Assembly: GCA_900550525.1 (NCBI GenBank)
Contig: URSN01000048.1
Location: 1-13,824, forward strand
Direction: 5' to 3'
DNA length: 13,824 nt
DNA from: an uncultured Eubacteriales bacterium
Lineage (GTDB): Bacteria; Bacillota; Clostridia; Christensenellales; CAG-138
The position numbers and the translations under genes are program-made. Under the pieces are notes generated by a model that did no database searches, was not told the origin of the DNA, and saw nothing but the letters and a program-made list of their open reading frames with translations. Positions 8,125 to 13,824 of this stretch are shown piece by piece. Every line of letters begins with the position of its first letter. Within the stretch, counting starts at the first letter, position 1.

Positions 8125-9108
8125 TCATCCGGCGGGGATCACGCCGTGCTCCTTTCCTTCGACCGCATCCCATGTGAGGCTGGACGAGACGAACCCCATA
8201 TCGAGGCTGTACGCGCCGTCGCGCTCTGTGAACTGATAGACGTAGACGTCGCCGCCCGCGTCGTTCCAGGCCACCATGCTGATCTGGCCGTCGCCGTCGC
8301 CGGGGACCCAGCAGTAACAGACGTTCCCGCCCACATCGTGCTTGAGCATGCCGATGATATCGTCCATGCTCATGCGCGCCGAATCGACCGCCCCTTCGCG
8401 GTAGCTGCCGTCCTCATAGTCCGCCAGCGCGCGCTCGATCTCGGCCCTGGCGGCGGCAAGCCGTTCGGCCAGGGCGGGGGCGCGCCTCGCTTCACTGATG
8501 TACACGGAAAGAAAGACCGCGCCGAAGAGGACGACGACCACCAGGCTCGGCCCGGCGATGTAAAACCATTTGAGATCGCCCCGTTCCCTGCGGTACTGGA
8601 TGCTCCAGCCGGCCGACGCCGCGATGAGTGCGATCAGCAGCGCCATGGAGAGGATCACCAGCGCCGCGAGCGACCCGCTCCCCGGATAAAACCAGAGCAG
8701 CATCCCCTCAAACAGCAGCCAGGCCACGAACCACGCCGGCTCCCAGAACCGCCGGAAGACCACGTCGCCGTTGAACACGCCGTATGCGGCGGCGCCGCTG
8801 GTCCCCCGGCCGCCCAGCATGGCCACAAACGCAACGGCCCGCACGATCCGCCTCGCCCAGCCCGGCATCCGCCCGCCCTCCTCGGGCAGCAGCACGCCCA
8901 TGAAGAGCGCGATCAGGCTCATGACCGTCTGGAATACGCCTGCGAGCAGATAGATGGTCCCCGCGCTGCCCTCCTGCTGCTCCCGCTGCAGCGCCAGGCA
9001 TACGCCGAGCACGGCCAGCATGATGCAAAAGGCCGCGCTGCAATTATGGAACGTCTGTTTCCGCGCGGCGATGCGCTCGCCGGCGTCGCCCTTGCTGCTT
9101 TTCGCCAC
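8125..9108 (-). CDS. Unrecognised multi-pass membrane protein with a soluble C-terminal domain
   Basis: I do not recognise this 327-residue protein. The N-terminus is short, charged and probably cytoplasmic (1-20). Hydrophobic segments appear at about 23-40, 52-74, 88-100 (weak), 125-141, 146-167 and 183-205, so five or six membrane helices. Residues 206-327 are soluble: a charged helix (about 208-231, rich in A, E and R), then a part rich in aromatics, Gly and Asp with CYCWVPGDGDG (264-274) and YQFTERDGAYSLDMGF (291-306), which looks like beta-strand. The start is GTG 9106-9108, backed by AAGGAGG 9 nt upstream; no ATG fits as well. The gene stands alone between two inverted copies of the hairpin repeat and looks somewhat less GC-rich than its neighbours. 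This could mean separate acquisition, but that is inference. Confidence 0.75.
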   Translation of the reverse strand: MAKSSKGDAGERIAARKQTFHNCSAAFCIMLAVLGVCLALQREQQEGSAGTIYLLAGVFQTVMSLIALFMGVLLPEEGGRMPGWARRIVRAVAFVAMLGGRGTSGAAAYGVFNGDVVFRRFWEPAWFVAWLLFEGMLLWFYPGSGSLAALVILSMALLIALIAASAGWSIQYRRERGDLKWFYIAGPSLVVVVLFGAVFLSVYISEARRAPALAERLAAARAEIERALADYEDGSYREGAVDSARMSMDDIIGMLKHDVGGNVCYCWVPGDGDGQISMVAWNDAGGDVYVYQFTERDGAYSLDMGFVSSSLTWDAVEGKEHGVIPAG

Positions 9109-9220
9109 TGCGTCCGGCCTCCTTTTGCGTGAAAAAGGCGTATCCCTGCGTGCGCCCCCGCGCGTTTTTCATCCGCCGCGCCTGACGGAGGGCACGTTCT
9201 TTTTTCCTTTTATTTTTTCT

Positions 9221-9257
9221 GTTCTTTCTTTTCTTTCGGAAAAAGAAAAGAAAGAAC
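9221..9257. other. Head hairpin of locus III (16-bp perfect stem)
   Basis: Positions 9221-9236 pair perfectly with 9242-9257 around a 5-nt loop. The following CAAAGAAAAGAAACCTTAAC is shared with locus II. Confidence 0.85.
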
Positions 9258-9341
9258 CAAAGAAAAGAAACCTTAACGGGGTGGGGGATGAGCGGAAACC
9301 ATCGGGCGGGCCGCCCCCCGCATACGCTTTGTGTTTTTTCC

Positions 9342-9384
9342 TGCGGGGCTTTTCAAAGAAAAGCCCCGCAAAAATATTTGCGGG
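9342..9384 (+). other. Overlapping, mutually exclusive GC hairpins (locus III)
   Basis: Positions 9342-9354 pair with 9358-9370 (13 bp, loop AAA), identical to 66-94. Alternatively 9365-9372 pairs with 9377-9384 (8 bp). The middle arm is shared. Confidence 0.8.
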
Positions 9385-9452
9385 AAAACCACGCGCCGCT
9401 GACGGGCGGACGCAGCGGTACTGCCCAGGCGGGTTCCCGGCTTTCTTTTCTG

Positions 9453-9486
9453 GTTCTCTTTTCTTTCACCGGAAAGAAAAGAGAAC
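9453..9486. other. Perfect 15-bp purine/pyrimidine hairpin (locus III, internal)
   Basis: Positions 9453-9467 pair with 9472-9486 around ACCG. It is the counterpart of 179-212. The next module's copy at 9589-9621 keeps only 11 bp because TTT has become GCC near the loop. Confidence 0.85.
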
Positions 9487-9490
9487 GGAA

Positions 9491-9519
9491 GAAAAGCCCC
9501 GCAAAATATATTTTGCGGG
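9491..9519 (-). terminator. Possible terminator downstream of xdhC, inside the repeat
   Basis: On the minus strand, a 9-bp GC-capped stem (9498-9506 with 9511-9519) is followed by GCTTTTC. It resembles a weak intrinsic terminator for the metal-transport operon. The role is inferred. Confidence 0.3.
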
Positions 9520-9663
9520 AAAACCGCGCGCCGCTGACGGGCGGACGCAGCGGCTGTTTCCGGGGCGGGTTCCCGGCTTTCTTTTCTGGTTCTCTTTTCG
9601 CCTCCGGAAAGAAAAGAGAACGAAAAAAATCCAAGCGAAAAGAGAGCCCCGGCGGCGTGCGCG

Positions 9664-10686
9664 TCAGGCCATGCGGCGCGCGCGCACGGCGATCAGTTCG
9701 GCGGCGATGCTCACGGCGATCTCCTCGGGCGTTTCGGCGCCGATGTCGAGCCCGATGGGGGAATGGATGCGGTCGGCGTCGGCGTCGGTGAGCCCGGCCG
9801 CGAGCAGCCGCGCGCGCGTGGCGGCGACCTTGTGGCGGCTGCCGATGCAGCCGACGTAGGCGGTGGGGCGGCGCAGCGCCTGTTCGAGCACCTCAAAATC
9901 GGCCTGGTGGCCGGGGGTCATGATGACCACATAATCCTCCGGCAGCAGCGTGACCTTAGCGCCGATGTCGCGGTAATCGCCCAGCAGCACGCACTCGGCG
10001 CCGGGGAACGCCTCCGGCACGGCGACGGCGGGGCGGTTGTCGAACACCGTGACGCGAAAGCCCACGTACGCGAGCGCCGGCACGAGCGCCCGGCCCACAT
10101 GGCCGCCGCCGAAGAGATAGACGCGCCCGGTCTGCACGAGCGGCTCCACATAATAGGCCGGGTCGCCCTTTTGCAGCACGGCGCGGCTTTTGAGCAGCGG
10201 GCGCAGCGCGTCGGGCGCGATGCAGGCCGTGTGCGTGAGGCCGGCCTGCTCGTCAAAGAGGCCCATATCCGTGAGCGTGCTGCCCGAGAGGCGCATCACG
10301 AGCCACGCGTTGACGCGGCCGCTGCGCAGCAGGCGCAGCGCATCCGCGACGAGCGCGCGCGCCGCCGCGTCGCCGGGGTCGAAGTATTGCAGATAGACGG
10401 TGACGCTGCCGCCGCAGATCATGCCGATGTCGGCCACGTCGTTGGGCCGGAGGATGAAGCCCTGCACGGCGCTTTTGCCCGTGCGCAGCGCCTCGCGCGC
10501 CAGCTCGGCCGCGTGCAGCTCCACCGCGCCGCCGCCGACGGTGCCGAGCGTCGTGCCGTCCGCGCGCACGAGCATCCGGGCGCCCGCGCCGCGCGGGGCG
10601 GAGCCGGAGCTGGCGAGGATGCTGCACAGCACCGCGCCGCGCCCGGCCTCGAGTTCGTTCAACAGCGCCTCAAACAGACGGATCAT
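9664..10686 (-). CDS. XdhC/CoxI family molybdenum-cofactor accessory protein
   Basis: This 340-residue protein has the two XdhC halves. The N-terminal part carries SSGSAPRGAGARMLV (26-40), GTVGGGAVE (48-56) and GMICGGSVTV (88-97). The C-terminal Rossmann part starts at VYLFGGGHVGRAL (189-201) and ends with HSPIGLDIGAETPEEIAVSI (308-327). XdhC proteins bind molybdenum cofactor and help its sulfuration and insertion into xanthine-dehydrogenase-type hydroxylases; no hydroxylase lies in this window. ATG 10684-10686 is chosen over an upstream in-frame start because GGAG lies 9 nt before it and the upstream codons overlap the preceding gene. It is last in the operon, 25 nt after the binding-protein gene. 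Its link to a metal importer suggests that molybdate or tungstate is carried. Confidence 0.92.
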   Translation of the reverse strand: MIRLFEALLNELEAGRGAVLCSILASSGSAPRGAGARMLVRADGTTLGTVGGGAVELHAAELAREALRTGKSAVQGFILRPNDVADIGMICGGSVTVYLQYFDPGDAAARALVADALRLLRSGRVNAWLVMRLSGSTLTDMGLFDEQAGLTHTACIAPDALRPLLKSRAVLQKGDPAYYVEPLVQTGRVYLFGGGHVGRALVPALAYVGFRVTVFDNRPAVAVPEAFPGAECVLLGDYRDIGAKVTLLPEDYVVIMTPGHQADFEVLEQALRRPTAYVGCIGSRHKVAATRARLLAAGLTDADADRIHSPIGLDIGAETPEEIAVSIAAELIAVRARRMA

Positions 10687-10711
10687 GATGGATCGCTCCT
10701 TTCCCTGTGTC

Positions 10712-11824
10712 CTATGCCAGTTTGCCGATGGAGTTCTGCATGAATGCATCGTACTGTTCCCGCGTCAGTTCGGCGTGGTAGAACAGCTCGAAATAGCGGG
10801 CGACCTCCTCGTAGAGGTCGTACTGCGCCGCGTCGGGGTAGAGCAGCTGCGCCAGCCACATCATGCCCAGATACCGCTGTACCGAGGGCGGGAAGCCCAT
10901 CCAGTTGTACGGGCCGAACGGCGCTTCATAGTAGCGGCCCTCGCGGATGGCGCTCAGGCCCTGCCAGGCCGGGTCGTCCCCGACGGCGGCGTAGGCGCCC
11001 CCCGGCGCGAAGAGGATCACGTCCGGGTCCCACAGCAGCAGCTGCTCCATGTCCACCTCGTTGCCCGTGCCGCGCGAGGAGGGCGACTCGAGCACGGCCT
11101 GATTGTCGCCGAGCAGGTCGATGATCTCCGCGTGGTACGAGCCCCTTGCGATGACGCCGAGCCCCTGCTCGCCGGTGCAGTAGATGAGGCGCGTCTTTTT
11201 GACGGCGTTTGCGATCTCCACCGTGCGCGCATAGACGCTCTCGCAATAGCCGGCGAGCGCCTCCGCCTCCTGCGGCAGGTTCAGTAGCTGGCCGAGCATG
11301 CGGTAGGCGTCGCCCGTCGTCTCCGTCGTGGCGGAGATATGCACAAACGGCAGGCCCGTCTGCTCCTGCAGGGCGTCCAGCTCCGCGGCGATGGTATCCT
11401 TGGGCTCGCCCACGTCGATGACCACCTGCGCGCCGCTTGCCAGCAGCGATTCGAGGTTCATGTCCCCGCTGCCGCCGTAGAGCTGCCCGAGCTCCGGCAG
11501 GTTGAAGTATTTCTCGTCCAGGTACTGCTCCGCCCCCGGGTCCCAGGCGCCGGCGACGCCCACGAGCCTGTCCGGCGCGAGCGCAAAGAGCACGATCTGC
11601 GCCATCGGCCCGGTGATGGCGATGCGGTCGATCACGGCCGGCACCTCCACCTCGCGCCCGGCGGAATCGGTGAACAGCACGGTGTCCCCGGCGGCCGCCC
11701 CGTCCGTGGGCGCGGCGGCCGGCGGCTGCGTATCCCCGGCGGCCGGCGGCTGCGCGGGCGTGCAGCCGGCCAGCAGCAGCGCCGCCGCCAGCAGCGCGGG
11801 CAGGGCGCGCATCCCTCGTTTCAT
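10712..11824 (-). CDS. Metal/metal-chelate ABC transporter substrate-binding lipoprotein (FepB/BtuF/MolA-like)
   Basis: This 370-residue lipoprotein has a signal peptide of about 20 residues and lipobox LAGC (18-21), so C21 would be lipidated and anchored outside the membrane. A Pro/Ala-rich linker (22-45) precedes the mature domain, which has the class III binding-protein layout: FTDSAGREVEVPAVIDRIAI (48-67), then ESLLASGAQVVIDVG, a long connecting helix and a second lobe. A motif GPYNWMGFPPSVQRYLG lies near residue 300. This type feeds FecCD/BtuCD-fold importers of siderophores, haem, cobalamin or, for MolA, molybdate and tungstate. The start at 11824 has GGAGG 9 nt upstream; a second ATG at 11829-11831 lies only 2 nt from it and is out of frame. 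It follows the methyltransferase gene after 60 nt containing GC hairpins. Confidence 0.9.
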   Translation of the reverse strand: MKRGMRALPALLAAALLLAGCTPAQPPAAGDTQPPAAAPTDGAAAGDTVLFTDSAGREVEVPAVIDRIAITGPMAQIVLFALAPDRLVGVAGAWDPGAEQYLDEKYFNLPELGQLYGGSGDMNLESLLASGAQVVIDVGEPKDTIAAELDALQEQTGLPFVHISATTETTGDAYRMLGQLLNLPQEAEALAGYCESVYARTVEIANAVKKTRLIYCTGEQGLGVIARGSYHAEIIDLLGDNQAVLESPSSRGTGNEVDMEQLLLWDPDVILFAPGGAYAAVGDDPAWQGLSAIREGRYYEAPFGPYNWMGFPPSVQRYLGMMWLAQLLYPDAAQYDLYEEVARYFELFYHAELTREQYDAFMQNSIGKLA

Positions 11825-11833
11825 CGTCCATGA

Positions 11834-11838
11834 CCTCC
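11834..11838 (-). promoter_or_regulatory. Ribosome binding site deciding between two ATGs
   Basis: GGAGG is 9 nt from ATG 11824 (lipoprotein start) and 2 nt from ATG 11831 (another frame). Spacing and the signal peptide both favour 11824. Confidence 0.8.
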
Positions 11839-11858
11839 TTTTTTCCGGTTGGTTCGCT

Positions 11859-11884
11859 CCGGGCCCCGGCCCGGTCCTCGGGCC
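11859..11884 (-). other. Two competing GC hairpins before the binding-protein gene
   Basis: Positions 11859-11864 pair with 11869-11874 (6 bp, 4-nt loop). Alternatively 11868-11873 pairs with 11879-11884 (6 bp, 5-nt loop). They share 11869-11873, so they exclude each other. They start directly after the methyltransferase stop and lack a U-run. A role in mRNA stability, raising lipoprotein output, is possible. Confidence 0.5.
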
Positions 11885-12613
11885 TCAGCGCGCCGTTCCT
11901 TTGGGGATGTCCGCCGCGTCGAACACGATCAGCCCGAGCCGCTTGCGCTCCGGCAGGTAGAGCGGGAAGGCGGGATCGTCCCGGCGCAGCAGGCGCGGCG
12001 CGATGTCCGCAAACGCGATGTCCTCAGGGCGCTCGTCCCGGCTGTAGAGGCGGAAAAAGCGCACCGCGTCCGCCTCCGAGCGCAGCGGCTGCCCGAACTC
12101 GAGCGTGAAGCGCTCGCTTTGAAACGGCACGCCCCGCGCCGCGAGGAACGCCTCCATCTCGGCGAGCGTGCTGTGCCGCAGCGGCTTTTTCGCCAGCGAG
12201 AAGCGGTGGTGCGCCCAGTTCTTCTTCACCACGGCCACGCGCCCGCGGCAGGCGCGCGACGCAAAGCGCAAAATCTCCTCCGTGCGGCCGAAAAAGCAGA
12301 ACACCATCGCGTCGAACGGCTCCGCGGGCGCGAACGCCTCCATGTCCGCCCGCACGACGGCCATGTTCGGCAGCGGCCGCGCCAGCGCGCGCGCCACCGC
12401 CAGCGCGTTTTCGGAGATGTCCAGCGCCGTCACGCGGCCGCACAGCGGCGCGAGCGCGCGAGAGAGATAGCCCAGGCCGCAGCCCGCGTCGCACACATGC
12501 GCGCCCGCGGGCAGGTGCGCGGCGATGCGCGCGGCCAGGCGCGCGTGGTAGTCGCCGTATTCGGATGCGTCCTTCATAAAGCGCACCATGTCCGGCTCCC
12601 AGCGGAACATCAT
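11885..12613 (-). CDS. Class I SAM-dependent methyltransferase in a metal-transport operon
   Basis: This 242-residue protein has a Rossmann-like methyltransferase core. Motif I is VCDAGCGLG (40-48), the acidic residue that binds the SAM ribose is D65 in TALDIS (62-67), and motif II/post-II lies near VRADMEAFAP (87-96) and FDAMVFCFFG (100-109). The N-terminus WEPDMVRFMKDASEYGDYH and the Lys/Arg-rich C-terminal half do not point me to a known substrate. Its ATG (12611-12613) overlaps the stop of the ATPase gene as ATGA, and GGAGG lies 7 nt upstream; a second ATG follows at once. It sits between the ATPase and the binding protein, so it is co-expressed with uptake. It might modify the imported chelate, or a cofactor or ligand made from it. 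The family call is firm; the role is unknown. Confidence 0.88.
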   Translation of the reverse strand: MMFRWEPDMVRFMKDASEYGDYHARLAARIAAHLPAGAHVCDAGCGLGYLSRALAPLCGRVTALDISENALAVARALARPLPNMAVVRADMEAFAPAEPFDAMVFCFFGRTEEILRFASRACRGRVAVVKKNWAHHRFSLAKKPLRHSTLAEMEAFLAARGVPFQSERFTLEFGQPLRSEADAVRFFRLYSRDERPEDIAFADIAPRLLRRDDPAFPLYLPERKRLGLIVFDAADIPKGTAR

Positions 12614-13389
12614 GCCCCGTCCTCCTTCCCCGGCAGCACGGCCACGCCCTGCGGCGTTTCCACAAGGCGCACCGGCACGCCGTAGAGCGCCGTGAGCAGC
12701 GCCTCGTCCATCACCTCGCGCGGCGCGCCCGCGGCGAGCACCGCTCCGCCGTGCAGCGCGAGCACCGCGTCGGCATAGGAGAGCGCGTGCTGCGGGTTGT
12801 GCGTGGAGAGGATGACGGTGTAGCCGTCCTCGTGCGCGAGGCGCTGCACGCAGCGCAGCACGCGGTGCTGGTTGCCATAGTCGAGGCTGGCGGTCGGCTC
12901 GTCCATGAGCAGCACGGGCGAGCGCTGCGCCAGCGCCCTTGCGATGAGCACCAGCTGCTGCTCCCCGCCGGAGAGGCGCGCAAAGCTCCTGCCCGCAAGA
13001 TGCGCGACGCCCATGCGCTCGAGCGCCGCCTGCGCCGCGGCGCGCTGCGCGGCCCCGGGCGAGGCGAACGCGCCCAGCGTATGCGTGGTGCCCATGAGCA
13101 CCATGTCGAACACGGCGTAGTTGAACGCCGGGTAATGCGTCTGCGGGATGTAGGCCGCGCGGCGGGCGATCTGGCGCGGGCCCATGCGCCGCGCGTCCGC
13201 CCCGTCGAACAGGATGCGCCCGCCGTAGCCCGGCAGCAGGCCCAGCAGGCAGCCGAACAGCGTGCTCTTGCCCACGCCGTTTGGCCCCAGCACGGAGAGC
13301 AGCCGCCCGCCCTCGGCCGCAAAGGTCACGCCGCGCAGCACCTCGTGCGCGCCGTAGGCAAAGGTCAGCCCGTCCGCCTGCCCCCTCAT
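12610..13389 (-). CDS. ABC transporter ATP-binding protein (FepC/BtuD type)
   Basis: This 259-residue cytoplasmic ATPase drives the importer. It shows Walker A GPNGVGKS (35-42), the Q-loop at Q83 in YIPQTH, the signature LSGGEQQ (139-145), Walker B VLLMDEPTASLD (159-170) and the switch histidine in STHNPQHAL. The sequence AYIPQTHYPAFNYAVFDMVLMG is typical of ATPases serving FecCD-type permeases (split here: AYIPQTHYPAFN, then YAVFDMVLMG). The start ATG 13387-13389 overlaps the permease stop as ATGA, and its own stop overlaps the methyltransferase start the same way, implying translational coupling. A longer upstream frame overlaps the permease and is rejected. The cargo cannot be read from the ATPase. 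Confidence 0.95.
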   Translation of the reverse strand: MRGQADGLTFAYGAHEVLRGVTFAAEGGRLLSVLGPNGVGKSTLFGCLLGLLPGYGGRILFDGADARRMGPRQIARRAAYIPQTHYPAFNYAVFDMVLMGTTHTLGAFASPGAAQRAAAQAALERMGVAHLAGRSFARLSGGEQQLVLIARALAQRSPVLLMDEPTASLDYGNQHRVLRCVQRLAHEDGYTVILSTHNPQHALSYADAVLALHGGAVLAAGAPREVMDEALLTALYGVPVRLVETPQGVAVLPGKEDGA

Positions 13390-13824
13390 GCGGCACGCTC
13401 CCTGCGCAGGATCAGGTAGAGGAAGAACGGCGCGCCGATGAACGCCGTCAGGATGCCGATGGGGATCTCCGAGGCGAGGAGGTTGCGCGAGACGTTGTCC
13501 ACCGCGAGCAGGAACGCCGCGCCCAGCAGCATCGACGCCGGGATGAGATAGCGGTGGTCGCTGCCGACGAGCTTGCGCGACAGGTGCGGGATCACCAGCC
13601 CCACCCAGCCGATCCTGCCGCTGACGGAAACGCTCGCCGCCGAGACGAGCGTGGCGCACAGCACCGCCGCAAGCCGCCGCCGCCCGGCATGCACGCCCAT
13701 GGCGCGCGCCTCGCCGTCGCCGAGCGTGAGGATGTTCAGCCGCCAGCGCAGCAGCACCAGCGGCACACGGCCGAGCGCCATCGGGATCGCCGCAAAGCCG
13801 GCGTCCGCCAGGCGCGCGCCCGCA
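13386..13824 (-). CDS. FecCD/BtuC-family ABC permease (partial, N-terminus beyond window)
   Basis: Only the C-terminal 145 residues or so are present, and the frame stays open to the window end. An ATG at 13779-13781 is internal: the residues before it, ARLADAGFAAIP, continue the protein, and the family is normally about 330-350 residues. Visible FecCD hallmarks are LNILTLGDGEARAMGV, SAASVSVSGRIGWVGLVIPH followed by LSRKLVGSDHR, and DNVSRNLLASEIPIGILTAF followed by IGAPFFLYLI. These are the last membrane helices and the coupling segment (RIGWVGLVIPH) that contacts the ATPase. Two permeases pair with two ATPases in such importers. The gene overlaps the ATPase gene by 4 nt. The operon promoter and any earlier genes lie outside the window. 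Confidence 0.94.
   Translation of the reverse strand, partial: AGARLADAGFAAIPMALGRVPLVLLRWRLNILTLGDGEARAMGVHAGRRRLAAVLCATLVSAASVSVSGRIGWVGLVIPHLSRKLVGSDHRYLIPASMLLGAAFLLAVDNVSRNLLASEIPIGILTAFIGAPFFLYLILRRERAA

Larger units (their letters stand above)
9205..9633 (+). repeat. Composite intergenic hairpin repeat, locus III (two modules)
   Basis: This is the most complete copy and fills the gap between the membrane-protein start (9108) and the xdhC end (9664). In order it has: head hairpin 9221-9257, linker 9258-9341 containing GGGGGATGAGCGGAAACC, GC hairpins 9342-9384, dyad box 9396-9418, hairpin 9453-9486, GC hairpin 9498-9519, dyad box 9531-9553, and tail hairpin 9589-9621. The module repeats in tandem with a period of 133-135 bp (gaaaagccccgca at 9358 and 9491; gccgctgacggg at 9395 and 9530), as in locus I. 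The stretch 9109-9204 is the membrane-protein leader; apart from its ribosome site I see no clear signal there. Confidence 0.87.

Noticed and set aside
7834..9132. 432-codon plus-strand frame across locus II and opposite the membrane-protein gene
   Set aside because: It begins inside a hairpin and then runs antisense to a gene that has a good GTG start and membrane segments.
9353..9634. 93-codon frame inside locus III
   Set aside because: It reads both tandem modules in the same frame, giving repeated peptides. No ribosome site was seen, and the DNA is conserved as palindromes, not as codons.
11829..11831. Alternative ATG for a gene ahead of the binding protein
   Set aside because: It is 2 nt from the ribosome site and leads into an Arg/Ala/Gly-rich wrong frame; the 11824 ATG gives a proper lipoprotein signal.
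13386..13781. Short complete permease starting at ATG 13781
   Set aside because: The frame continues upstream to the window edge with permease-like residues, and 131 residues is far too short for the family.

Overview
The window is GC-rich, densely coded DNA with strong Shine-Dalgarno sequences, consensus-like sigma-70 promoters with 17-nt spacers, and a lipobox-type lipoprotein. The gene content (GlnRS beside GluRS, YchF, XdhC, a FecCD-type importer) best fits a high-GC Clostridia-like Bacillota, probably an anaerobe. The lineage is inferred, not proven.

Layout. (1) 1-363: a complex intergenic repeat element (locus I), cut by the window start. (2) 364-4688, minus strand: glnS and gltX form an operon behind a near-consensus promoter, followed by ychF with its own likely promoter. 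(3) 4689-4895: a divergent control region with a promoter on each strand, a 16-bp palindrome and a tandem 21-bp repeat. (4) 4896-7785, plus strand: a beta-hydroxyacid dehydrogenase, a serine-palmitoyltransferase-like PLP enzyme and a short-chain dehydrogenase. The last two overlap and together could make a reduced long-chain amino-lipid base (sphingolipid or sulfonolipid type). (5) 7786-8124: repeat locus II, inverted relative to locus I. (6) 8125-9108, minus strand: an unrecognised multi-pass membrane protein. (7) 9109-9663: repeat locus III, in the same orientation as locus I. (8) 9664-13824, minus strand: a metal-uptake operon. It reads permease (its start lies beyond the window), ATPase, methyltransferase, binding lipoprotein, then XdhC. 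XdhC handles molybdenum cofactor for Mo hydroxylases, so molybdate or tungstate is an attractive cargo, but iron chelates or corrinoids are not excluded.

The most unusual content is the repeat family. Each copy is a chain of long, perfect stem-loops. There are purine/pyrimidine hairpins of the GTTCTTT...AAAGAAC type, in variants that differ in sequence and length yet mostly stay perfectly self-complementary. There are also GC-rich arms arranged so that a central CCCCGC can pair with a GCGGGG on either side. A module of about 135 bp is present twice in loci I and III and once in locus II. In all three loci the same ('tail') end faces the 3' end of the adjacent gene, 20-42 nt after its stop codon. 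Loci II and III flank the orphan membrane-protein gene as long inverted repeats. I do not recognise this family.
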